Shown: positions 8,330 to 15,158 of the stretch, in pieces | How positions within the stretch are numbered: the stretch's first letter is position 1 | Layout of the letters: each line of letters begins with the position of its first letter | Assembly (NCBI GenBank): GCA_009692905.1 | Contig: SHYI01000005.1 | Location: 1-20,830 of the forward strand | Length of the DNA: 20,830 bases | Direction: 5' to 3' | From: Chloroflexota bacterium | GTDB lineage: Bacteria > Chloroflexota > Limnocylindria > Limnocylindrales > Limnocylindraceae | Made by a program: the position numbers and the translations under genes | The notes under the pieces: generated by a model | What the model saw: the letters and a program-made list of their open reading frames with translations, nothing else | The model's database searches: none | What the model was told of the DNA's origin: nothing

Positions 8330-9258
8330 GCATCGCTGGGGGGACCGCGGGCGCGGCTCGCGGAACCTCCCGGCGAACGGTCGGAATCCTTTGCGCGATC
8401 GGCGCCTCGCTCGCGTGGGGCTTCGGAGCGACGACCTCGGATTACGTCCTTTCGGCGGGGGTGGGGAACGACACGTTCCTGGTTATTGAGCTCGGTGTCG
8501 GCTTTCTCGTGCTGCTCCTTCTCGGTGCAATCCGTGGCGAGCTGAGCGGCTTCCGACACCCAGGGCTGCTGCGGGCATCTTCGACCGGGATCATCGAGCC
8601 GTGGGGGGCGTACACGCTCGGTAACGTCGGCATCATCTTCTCGAGTGGTGCCTTCGTCGCCCTCGTCTCGTCGCTGAATCCGGTGTTGATCGCCATTCTG
8701 GCCGCCCCATATCTCGGCGAGAGGGTGAGTCGCCAGGCCGCCATCCTCATGGTTGTTTCGATCTTCGGCGTGGCGCTCGTGGTCGGCGGCGCTGGTGTCG
8801 CGGGCACGCTCAAGCCGGAGGGGATCATCTTCGCCACACTCGGACTCTTCTGCGGCGCCGCCTATGTGCTCATCTCCTCAAAGCTGGTGCGCACCATGCC
8901 GGTGCTGCCGCTTGTCGCATCGCAACTGCTGGTGGCGGCACTCGCCTCCCTCGCCCTTCTGATCGTGCGCGTCACGATCTTTAACGGCGACCTGCAGCTG
9001 CCAGCAACCGAGATGCAGTGGGTCGTCTCAGTTGCAACTGGCGTCTTTGGCGGCGCTGCACCGTTCATCTTCTATCTCGAGGCAACACGACGGATTCCAA
9101 CAACTACGGTGAGCCAGTTCAGCACGCTGGTGCCAGTGGTTGCGCTGATCGGCGGCGTGGTGTTCCTGAACGATGTGACGACCCCGATCCAACTGCTCGG
9201 TACCGCGATCGTGGTGGTCTCGCTCTCGCTCCTCGCGCGCTACGCCCGCGCGCACTGA
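8326..9258 (+). CDS. EamA/DMT-family transporter, 10 TM
   Basis: The 310-residue protein has about ten membrane helices arranged as two EamA repeats, each ending in the usual pattern: the first with LNPVLIAILAAPYLGERVS, the second with FSTLVPVVALIGGVVFLND. Members of this drug/metabolite superfamily export amino acids or other small metabolites; substrate cannot be read from sequence. The start ATG overlaps the stop of the DUF885 peptidase (ATGA), so the two are translationally coupled and the substrate may be related to peptidase products. The conserved Glu of the family's repeat end is kept in the first half (E in LGERV) and replaced by Asn-Asp in the second. The gene ends 13 bp from the stop of the converging phytoene synthase gene. 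Confidence 0.88.
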   Translation: MSIAGGTAGAARGTSRRTVGILCAIGASLAWGFGATTSDYVLSAGVGNDTFLVIELGVGFLVLLLLGAIRGELSGFRHPGLLRASSTGIIEPWGAYTLGNVGIIFSSGAFVALVSSLNPVLIAILAAPYLGERVSRQAAILMVVSIFGVALVVGGAGVAGTLKPEGIIFATLGLFCGAAYVLISSKLVRTMPVLPLVASQLLVAALASLALLIVRVTIFNGDLQLPATEMQWVVSVATGVFGGAAPFIFYLEATRRIPTTTVSQFSTLVPVVALIGGVVFLNDVTTPIQLLGTAIVVVSLSLLARYARAH

Positions 9259-9261
9259 GGT

Positions 9262-9271
9262 AGGGGCCCCT
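9262..9271. repeat. Perfect 10-bp palindrome between two converging genes
   Basis: AGGGGCCCCT fills most of the 13 bp between the stop codons of the EamA and phytoene synthase genes. It has no loop and no T-run, so a terminator role is weak, but its exact placement between convergent stops suggests some function in ending transcription. Confidence 0.3.
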
Positions 9272-10165
9272 CTAGGAGCTCGTCACTGCGCGCACCAGGG
9301 CAGCGGCCTTGCGGGCTCGTCCCACCACCGGCCGATGAGGCCGCCGCAGGCCGAAGCCGTCGCGCTCGATTTGTCGCAGGATCTCGCGATAGAGGTGCGC
9401 CGCCACGCGAATCGATCGGCCGCCGTTCTGTAGGTACCGGATCCCTGCAGTGCCAACCTCGTAGTCGGCATCGGCTCGAGCAATCTCGGCCAAATAGAGC
9501 GCGCGCCGATCACCATCACGAAGCGAGGTCGGACCGCTCGTTGCTGCAGGGTCGAGTCCAGCGCGCCGTAGGGCGCTTGCGGGGAGATAGACACGCCCGT
9601 TGGCAAGATCCTCGTCAATGTCGCGCAAGATATTCGTGCGCTGCATTGCCGCACCAAGGGCACGGGCGGCGCGGTCTGCCTGTGCATCGTCGCCGGCACG
9701 CACACCGAGGAGCGCCGCCATCAGGCGACCGACGGTGCCCGCAACCTGATAGCAGTAGAGATCGAGATCGGCATCGCTCTCCATGACGGGGCCGGCGAGG
9801 TCGCCCTCCATGCCGTCAAGGAAGGCGCCGATCGCATCGGTTGGGAGTGACGGGGTGCGGCGCTGCAGGTCGACGAAGATCGCCAGCTCATCGCCACCAG
9901 CGCTGTCGATTGCTCCGCTGCTAAGCCAGGTATGGATTGCCGCTAGGCGTTGCGCGGCCTCGGCGCGCCCTGCAGAGCCACTCGGCGCCTCAAGGTCGAC
10001 TAGATCATCAAGGTGGCGCAGCGCTAAATAGAGCAGGTTGATGTCGTCGCGAACCGGCCTTGGAAGGAAGCGTGCCGCAAGGGCGAAGCTGCGCGCGACG
10101 CGATTGATGGTTGCCTGCGCCTCGGGGAGGAGTGCCGCCACGCGCGGATCGCGCTGGGGGGTCAT
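9272..10165 (-). CDS. crtB: Phytoene synthase (squalene/phytoene synthase family)
   Basis: The 298-residue enzyme joins two geranylgeranyl diphosphates into phytoene, the first committed step of carotenoid synthesis, using Mg2+ and acting at the membrane surface. Both Asp-rich diphosphate-binding motifs are present: HLDDLVD (D53, D54, D57) and QRTNILRDIDEDLANGRVYLP (D182, D184, D186 region). Length is normal. The frame is open back to 10237, but the ATG at 10165 lies 4 nt after the stop of the desaturase gene and gives the usual N-terminus. No ribosome binding site is visible in front of it, so its translation probably depends on ribosomes ending the desaturase gene. Squalene or diapophytoene synthesis is an alternative within the family; the adjacent desaturase supports phytoene. 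Confidence 0.9.
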   Translation of the reverse strand: MTPQRDPRVAALLPEAQATINRVARSFALAARFLPRPVRDDINLLYLALRHLDDLVDLEAPSGSAGRAEAAQRLAAIHTWLSSGAIDSAGGDELAIFVDLQRRTPSLPTDAIGAFLDGMEGDLAGPVMESDADLDLYCYQVAGTVGRLMAALLGVRAGDDAQADRAARALGAAMQRTNILRDIDEDLANGRVYLPASALRRAGLDPAATSGPTSLRDGDRRALYLAEIARADADYEVGTAGIRYLQNGGRSIRVAAHLYREILRQIERDGFGLRRPHRPVVGRARKAAALVRAVTSS

Positions 10166-10169
10166 GCCG

Positions 10170-11702
10170 CTACGGGCGGACGAGATTTCCGGTCGGGCCG
10201 GTGGCACGCGACGTGAATGGGGCGGGGTAGTCCCCACGAATCAGATCCTGCGTGACCTGTGAGGTGAGGAGCGCCCCTGGCATCCCTGCGCCTGGGTGCG
10301 TGCCGCCGCCAACGTAGTAGAGGCCAGCGATCGTTCGGTCGCGGTTTGGCTGACGGAAATAGGCTGACTGCTCGAGTGATGGCTCAACGGCGAAGGCGTT
10401 CCCATCGGGGGCGAGCAACTCGTCGCGGAAGGTGAGCGGCGTCCATGAGCGCTCGACCACGATCGAGTCGCGCAACCCAGGGAGACCCCAGTTCTCCAGC
10501 CACTCCAGGGTGCGATCTCGCATGCGCGGCTCCGCCTCGGTCCAGTCATCGCCCGAGCGCAGGTTCGGCACGGGGAGCAGGATCGCGATGGAGTCGCCGC
10601 CTGGTGGCGCCATCTCGGGTTCGGTGCGCGATGGCGCGTGGATGTAGACGGCGTTGCTGCGCGGCATGCGACGCTCGCGGGTGACGTCCTTAATGAAGCC
10701 GTAATAGTCATCACCAACCACGAGGGTGTGATGCAGGAGCTTCTCAAACTTCTTGTTGGTGCCCAGGTAGAGCATGTGCGCCGACATCGTGGTGCGCAGT
10801 GGGCGGAGGCGCCATGGGAAGGCATCAGGGGCGTCGGGAAGAAGCGCATCACGCGCCGTCACATCACCGTTGTAGATGACAAGGTCGGCGTTGTGGACCT
10901 CGCCATTGGCGGTGCGAACCCCAGTGGCGCGACCGTTGCGATGCAGGATCTGATCTACCTTGCTGTTGGTGTGAATGACGCCGCCCATCTTGGCGATGAT
11001 CTTACCGAACGATTCGATGATGCTGTAGACGCCACCCTCGGTGTACCAGATGCCATCGGCGATCTGCAGGTAGGCGAGTGCCGAATAGATGGCGGGAACG
11101 CGCGATGGATCGCCACCGATGAAGAGCGAGTGGAAACCGAACGCCTGCTGCACATGTGGCTCCTTGAAGAACTTGCCGACCCACCCTTGGAGGAAGCGAA
11201 TTGCATCAAGGCGCGCCATGGTCGGGAGGAGCTTGACGAAGTCCTTCAGGTTCAAGAAGTTTTGGCGACCGGAGACGAGAATCCCCTCGCGGTGGATCGC
11301 ACCCGATGCGGCCAGGAACGCCTCGAGCTGATTGGCGTCGTCGTTCGAGAACTTGCGCATCTCGGCGAGCAGCTGCTCGCGGTCGCTACCGAAGTCAAAG
11401 TGGCGATCTTCGCCCGTCCAGAAGATGCGGTAGCCCGGTTGCAGTTGGCGCAGCGTGACGTGGTCCGACATCTTCTCGCCAGCTGCGGCGTAGACCTCTT
11501 CAAAGAGCCAGGGCATGGTGATGAGCGAGGGGCCGGTGTCGAAGGTGTAGCCGCCCTCCTGGATGCGCGAGGCGCGGCCGCCAATCTCGGGGCGGGCCTC
11601 CAGGATGGTGACCTGCCAGCCGTCGGAGAGGAGGCGGATGGCCGTGGAGAGGCCGCCGAAGCCGCTCCCCACGATGATCGCCTGTCGACCCCCCTGCGCC
11701 AT
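10170..11702 (-). CDS. crtI: Phytoene desaturase (CrtI family)
   Basis: The 510-residue FAD enzyme introduces double bonds into phytoene, giving coloured carotenoids such as lycopene or neurosporene. The N-terminus has the dinucleotide motif IIVGSGFGGLSTAIRL (G12, G14, G17) and an acidic strand end (LEARPEIGGRA). The C-terminus has the carotenoid-oxidoreductase signature GLYYVGGGTHPGAGMPG. Length fits CrtI. The ATG at 11702 follows a GGGGGG run 4 nt upstream and places the FAD motif at the normal distance; an in-frame start at 11873 would overlap the divergent regulator. First gene of a two-gene operon with phytoene synthase. Number of desaturation steps, and whether it could act on a different polyene, cannot be told. 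No cyclase or ketolase is visible in the window. Confidence 0.9.
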   Translation of the reverse strand: MAQGGRQAIIVGSGFGGLSTAIRLLSDGWQVTILEARPEIGGRASRIQEGGYTFDTGPSLITMPWLFEEVYAAAGEKMSDHVTLRQLQPGYRIFWTGEDRHFDFGSDREQLLAEMRKFSNDDANQLEAFLAASGAIHREGILVSGRQNFLNLKDFVKLLPTMARLDAIRFLQGWVGKFFKEPHVQQAFGFHSLFIGGDPSRVPAIYSALAYLQIADGIWYTEGGVYSIIESFGKIIAKMGGVIHTNSKVDQILHRNGRATGVRTANGEVHNADLVIYNGDVTARDALLPDAPDAFPWRLRPLRTTMSAHMLYLGTNKKFEKLLHHTLVVGDDYYGFIKDVTRERRMPRSNAVYIHAPSRTEPEMAPPGGDSIAILLPVPNLRSGDDWTEAEPRMRDRTLEWLENWGLPGLRDSIVVERSWTPLTFRDELLAPDGNAFAVEPSLEQSAYFRQPNRDRTIAGLYYVGGGTHPGAGMPGALLTSQVTQDLIRGDYPAPFTSRATGPTGNLVRP

Positions 11703-11798
11703 GGAACCCCCCAGTACTCGCCGTGGAGGCAGCGCCCCCTGTAGATGCCATCTTAGAGGTGCCGCGTGCGCCGCGCTGAGCACGAATAGGGCCGCCCA

Positions 11799-11827
11799 TT
11801 GACGCGAGAGCCCTGCGGGCGGATCAT
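11799..11827 (+). promoter_or_regulatory. Possible sigma-70 promoter of the IclR-acs operon
   Basis: TTGACG at 11799-11804 and GATCAT at 11822-11827 are 17 bp apart. The -35 matches five of six consensus bases and the -10 four of six. The -10 lies inside the palindrome at 11817-11833, as would suit autorepression. Confidence 0.4.
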
Positions 11828-11840
11828 CCGCCCCCAAGGG
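11811..11840 (+). promoter_or_regulatory. Strong palindrome upstream of IclR gene, candidate operator
   Basis: GGGCGGAT (11817-11824), one central C, then ATCCGCCC (11826-11833) form a perfect inverted repeat; outer CCCT and AGGG can extend it. It lies 21 bp before the IclR start, ends just ahead of the ribosome binding site AAGGGAGGAG (11836-11845) and covers the likely -10 box. IclR proteins bind short palindromes as dimers, so autoregulation is likely. An RNA hairpin at the 5' end of the message is the alternative. Confidence 0.5.
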
Positions 11841-11854
11841 AGGAGCACCATCCG

Positions 11855-12796
11855 ATGAGTAGTGAACAGGCACGCGGTCGCGCCGCCCAGAGCCCTGATG
11901 AGGGTCTTGACCATGTCAGCGGCGCCGTAGCGCCAGGCGCAGATGACGCCGCCGTTCGCTCCGTCGATCGTGCCGCTGCACTCCTGGTCTGCCTCTCTGA
12001 AGCCGACGGCTCCGCCTCGGTCACCGACCTCTCTCACTCCCTTGGTCTACACAAGTCCACGGTGAGCCGACTCCTCTCCACCCTCGAGCGCCGCGGCCTC
12101 GTGGAGCAGGACCTTGAGAGTGGGCACTTCCGTCTCGGCGTCGGCATCATTCGCCTCGCACAATCCGCCGAGCGCACCCTCAACCTGCGCGCGATCGCCC
12201 TCCCCGAAATGGAGGCGCTCGCCAAAGTCGCCCACGAGACGGTCAGCCTCGAAGTCTTCGACGGTGTCGCTGCATCGGTAGCGATCTGCCAAATTGACGG
12301 ACCGAACCTCACACCGATGCCAGACATCACCGGGCGACCACTCGCCATGCACGCTATCGCCTCAGGGAAGGTGCTCCTCGCCTCACTCCCAGAGCGCACC
12401 GTCCTCTCGATCGCTCGACGCGGTTTAGTTCGCTATACACCACGCACCATTACCGAACCACGTGCCCTTCTTGAAGAGCTCGCCACCATTCGCCGCCGCG
12501 GCTACGCCGTGGCGATCGGCGAGTGGGACGACCGAATCTCCGCCGTCGCCGTGCCGATCTGTGATGCGCGCGGCACCGTGATCGCGACGGTCGTGGTCTG
12601 GGGTGCCGCCACTCGCGTCACTCCTGGAACCCTCCCAGCACTCGCTACTGCGGCGCGAGACGCCGCACAGCAGATCAGCACCAAGTTGGGCTGGAGCGGC
12701 AGCCAGCGCCGCGCCGGCATCGTGCCGCACCTCAAGGACAGCGATGTTGAGGAGCAGGAGCGCGAGGTAGCTGACGACGACGAGGCCGCCGGCTAG
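11855..12796 (+). CDS. IclR-family transcriptional regulator
   Basis: The 313-residue regulator has a winged helix-turn-helix at about 33-98 (recognition helix near LHKSTVSRLLSTLERRGLV) and an IclR effector domain at about 110-280 (LHAIASGK-like AMHAIASGKVLLASL and the RRGYAVAIGEWDDRISAVAVPI block). The C-terminal 25 residues are acidic and not part of the family core. IclR proteins commonly control carboxylate and aromatic catabolism. The TAG stop shares its last base with the GTG start of the acetyl-CoA synthetase gene, so the regulator and enzyme are translated together and acetate metabolism is the probable target. It is divergent from the carotenoid operon across 152 bp, so it might also affect crtI. 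Start ATG with AAGGGAGGAG 9 nt upstream. Confidence 0.9.
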   Translation: MSSEQARGRAAQSPDEGLDHVSGAVAPGADDAAVRSVDRAAALLVCLSEADGSASVTDLSHSLGLHKSTVSRLLSTLERRGLVEQDLESGHFRLGVGIIRLAQSAERTLNLRAIALPEMEALAKVAHETVSLEVFDGVAASVAICQIDGPNLTPMPDITGRPLAMHAIASGKVLLASLPERTVLSIARRGLVRYTPRTITEPRALLEELATIRRRGYAVAIGEWDDRISAVAVPICDARGTVIATVVVWGAATRVTPGTLPALATAARDAAQQISTKLGWSGSQRRAGIVPHLKDSDVEEQEREVADDDEAAG

Positions 12797-14766
12797 TGGG
12801 CGACGCGCCAGACCAGCACGGGATCGAAACCTTCCAGGCTGAGGGGCTCTCCTTTGCACCCGACGCGTCAACGGCTGCAGCGGCAAATGCGCGCGCCGAT
12901 CTCTATGAGCGTGCCAGCGCCGACCCTGTTGCCTTCTGGGCCGAGCAGGCACGCGAGCTCCTCACCTGGCGGAAGCCCTTCACGAAAACGCTGGAGTGGG
13001 AGCTCCCATTTGCAAAGTGGTTCGATGACGGTGAGCTCAACGTTTCGGAGAACTGCGTTGATCGCCACGTTGCCGCTGGTCGTGGCGATAAGGTTGCCTT
13101 CCACTGGATCGGCGAGCCAGGTGACCGCCGCACCGTCACCTACAACGACCTGTTGCGCGAGGTGCAGAAGACCGCGAACGCGCTGAAGGCGCTCGGCGTG
13201 GCCAAGGGCGACCGCGTCGCAATCTACATGCCGATGGTCCCTGAAGTCGCAATCGCCATGCTCGCCTGCGCCCGCCTCGGCGCAGCACACAGCGTGGTCT
13301 TCAGCGGCTTCCCCGCGAATGCGCTCGCCGACCGGATCAACGACGCCACCGCGAAGGTGCTGATCACCGCTGACGGTGGCTACCGCAAGGGAAACTTCTT
13401 TGAGCTGAAGCCGATCGCCGACGAGGCGCTCAAGAGCAGCCCATCCGTCACGGGCGTTCTGGTCTACCAGCGTCGCCAGCCAGGTACCGCCGGAACAACA
13501 GCGATGCAGGCTGGTCGCGACCACTGGTGGCACGAGTTCGTGCCAGGTCAGCCGGCCGAGTGCCCGGCCGATCCGATGCCCGCCGAACAACTGCTCTACC
13601 TGCTCTACACGAGCGGCACAACGGCGAAGCCGAAGGGGATCATGCACACCAGCGCCGGCTACCTGCTCGGCGCCACCTTCACGCATCGCGCCGTCTTCGA
13701 CATTAAGCCCGACGATGTCTACTGGTGCGCCGCCGACGTTGGCTGGGTGACCGGACACAGCTACATCGTCTACGGCCCGCTGAGCAATGGCGCAACGCAG
13801 GTGATGTACGAGGGAACCCCCGACACTCCTGCATGGGATCGCTGGTGGTCAATCGTCGAAGAGTTGAAGGTCACGATCCTCTACTGCGCGCCAACGGCGA
13901 TTCGCGCCTTCATGCGCCAGGGCGACGAGCATCCGAATGGGCACGACCTCAGCTCACTGCGACTCCTCGGCTCCGTGGGTGAGCCGATCAATCCCGAGGC
14001 GTGGCTCTGGTATCGCGAGATGATTGGTGGCAGTTCCACCCCCATCGTGGACACCTGGTGGCAGACGGAGACCGGTTCGATTCTGATCAGCCCACTCCCT
14101 GGCGTCACCACCACCAAGCCCGGCTCCGCTACCTTCCCGCTCCCTGGCGTCTCGGCTGATGTCGTTGACGACTCAGGGGCGAGTGTTCCGCTCGGTTCGG
14201 GCGGCTACCTCACCCTCACCAAGCCGTGGCCGTCGATGCTGCGTGGCATCTGGGGCGACCCAGAGCGCTACAAAGAGACATATTGGAGCCGATTCCCCGG
14301 CTCGTACTTCGCGGGTGATGGCGCCCGCCGTGACGCCGATGGGTACTACTGGCTCCTTGGGCGTGTGGACGACGTCATGAACGTCTCGGCGCACCGCATC
14401 AGCACCATTGAGGTTGAGTCTGCACTGGTCGACCATCACTCCGTCGCCGAGGCGGCGGTGGTGGGGAAGAGTGACCCGCTCACCGGCCAGGCGATCGTCG
14501 GCTTCGTGATTCTGAAGAAGGGGATCAACCCAACGCCCGCCCTTCTTGAAGAGCTTCGCGCCCACGTGGGAAAGAACATTGGCGCGATCGCTAAGCCGAA
14601 GCACCTTGAATTTGTGCCGGAGCTTCCGAAGACTCGCTCCGGGAAGATCATGCGGCGCCTCCTGCGCGACATTGCTGAAGGGCGAAACCTTGGTGACGTA
14701 ACCACCCTTGCCGATTCGTCGATCGTTGAGGTCATCCGCGCCGCCACGGGCGCCGCCGACGAGTAG
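12796..14766 (+). CDS. acs: Acetyl-CoA synthetase (AMP-forming)
   Basis: The 656-residue enzyme converts acetate, ATP and CoA to acetyl-CoA, AMP and pyrophosphate in the cytosol. The adenylate motif is YTSGTTAKPKG (271-281), with Ala277 in place of the usual second-block Gly. VGWVTGHSYIVYGPL and DTWWQTETG (Trp421/Trp422) form the acetate pocket; the Trp is what keeps acetyl-CoA synthetases selective for short acids. PKTRSGKIMRR holds the catalytic Lys617, the known target of regulatory acetylation in this family. Length matches Acs. It starts with a GTG overlapping the IclR stop by one base. Propionate is the main alternative substrate. Regulation is probably by the coupled IclR protein and by lysine acetylation (the latter inferred from the family). 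Confidence 0.92.
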   Translation: MGDAPDQHGIETFQAEGLSFAPDASTAAAANARADLYERASADPVAFWAEQARELLTWRKPFTKTLEWELPFAKWFDDGELNVSENCVDRHVAAGRGDKVAFHWIGEPGDRRTVTYNDLLREVQKTANALKALGVAKGDRVAIYMPMVPEVAIAMLACARLGAAHSVVFSGFPANALADRINDATAKVLITADGGYRKGNFFELKPIADEALKSSPSVTGVLVYQRRQPGTAGTTAMQAGRDHWWHEFVPGQPAECPADPMPAEQLLYLLYTSGTTAKPKGIMHTSAGYLLGATFTHRAVFDIKPDDVYWCAADVGWVTGHSYIVYGPLSNGATQVMYEGTPDTPAWDRWWSIVEELKVTILYCAPTAIRAFMRQGDEHPNGHDLSSLRLLGSVGEPINPEAWLWYREMIGGSSTPIVDTWWQTETGSILISPLPGVTTTKPGSATFPLPGVSADVVDDSGASVPLGSGGYLTLTKPWPSMLRGIWGDPERYKETYWSRFPGSYFAGDGARRDADGYYWLLGRVDDVMNVSAHRISTIEVESALVDHHSVAEAAVVGKSDPLTGQAIVGFVILKKGINPTPALLEELRAHVGKNIGAIAKPKHLEFVPELPKTRSGKIMRRLLRDIAEGRNLGDVTTLADSSIVEVIRAATGAADE

Positions 14767-15158
14767 GGCGGCACTTTTCCACAATTCCGCCCACTTCGGT
14801 GAAAATGGTGGAGAACTCCCGCAGCGCTAGGCACTACTTCGTTGATAAGTACCTTCTGATACGAGTCTCTCCCCGCGATGCTACTCGTAGCCCGAAGGGG
14901 CCAGCGGTGAACCCGCCGACCGAGCAATCGGCCAGGCGGAACGAACTGTGGCGATGACGGGATCGAACCGACAGGCAACTGACGGTGCTGGTGAATGACC
15001 ACCAAAGCGCGAGGCAACTCGTAGCGGCGGAGCGGAGGGTCACCTGGGAGCTTCGGCTTTACGGCCGGGGCGACTCGATCCGATCTCACAGCGGAGGGGA
15101 ATCGGCGTGCAAGCGTCGCCCCCAACATCGGATGGCCTCTCGGGTGAACTCTTTCCCC
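14767..15158. other. 392-bp gene-free region between converging genes
   Basis: This is the only gap above 300 bp. Both flanking genes end here (acetyl-CoA synthetase from the left, LCP protein from the right), so promoters for either are not needed. No open frame in it looks real. It holds a dense set of inverted repeats; see the structured RNA candidate. Directly after the acs stop, GGGCGG (14766-14771) and CCGCCC (14787-14792) can pair, as a hairpin without a U-run, and may end transcription. Confidence 0.7.
14775..15134 (+). ncRNA. Candidate structured RNA of unknown class
   Basis: On the plus strand several hairpins end in highly stable tetraloops: CCGA-GCAA-TCGG (14920-14931, inside an outer CCGCC/GGCGG stem, 14913-14939), CAG-GCAA-CTG (14972-14981, extended by CCG/CGG), CGAG-GCAA-CTCG (15010-15021), CAC-TTCG-GTG (14792-14801) and AGC-TTCG-GCT (15049-15058). 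Longer stems join TTTTCCAC (14775-14782) with GTGGAGAA (14808-14815), TACTT with AAGTA (14835-14851) and GGGGCGAC (15067-15074) with GTCGCCCC (15115-15122). The GNRA and cUUCGg loops exist only in plus-strand sense. I found no match to the conserved elements of RNase P RNA, tmRNA, SRP RNA or common riboswitches. The 5' and 3' ends are guesses. Confidence 0.45.

Noticed and set aside
10638..11744. A 368-codon open frame on the plus strand opposite crtI
   Set aside because: It lies fully antisense to a well-supported desaturase gene, has no domain I recognise, and long antisense frames are common in GC-rich genes.
14775..14783. TTTTCCACA, a DnaA-box-like nonamer
   Set aside because: A single variant box without dnaA, dnaN or a cluster of further boxes does not indicate a replication origin; it also forms part of a stem.
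14950..15003. Minus-strand sequence GGTTCGATCC like a tRNA T-arm
   Set aside because: The T-stem has a mismatch, no complementary 7-bp acceptor strand lies at the right distance, no CCA-like end follows and no proper anticodon arm can be drawn. The same bases form GCAA hairpins on the plus strand.
15091..15135. Loose resemblance to the core of a cobalamin riboswitch (GGGAATC, GTGCAAG, GCCCCC)
   Set aside because: The conserved B12 box is absent and no gene lies downstream on that strand, so a B12 switch is not supported even though nrdJ is B12-dependent.
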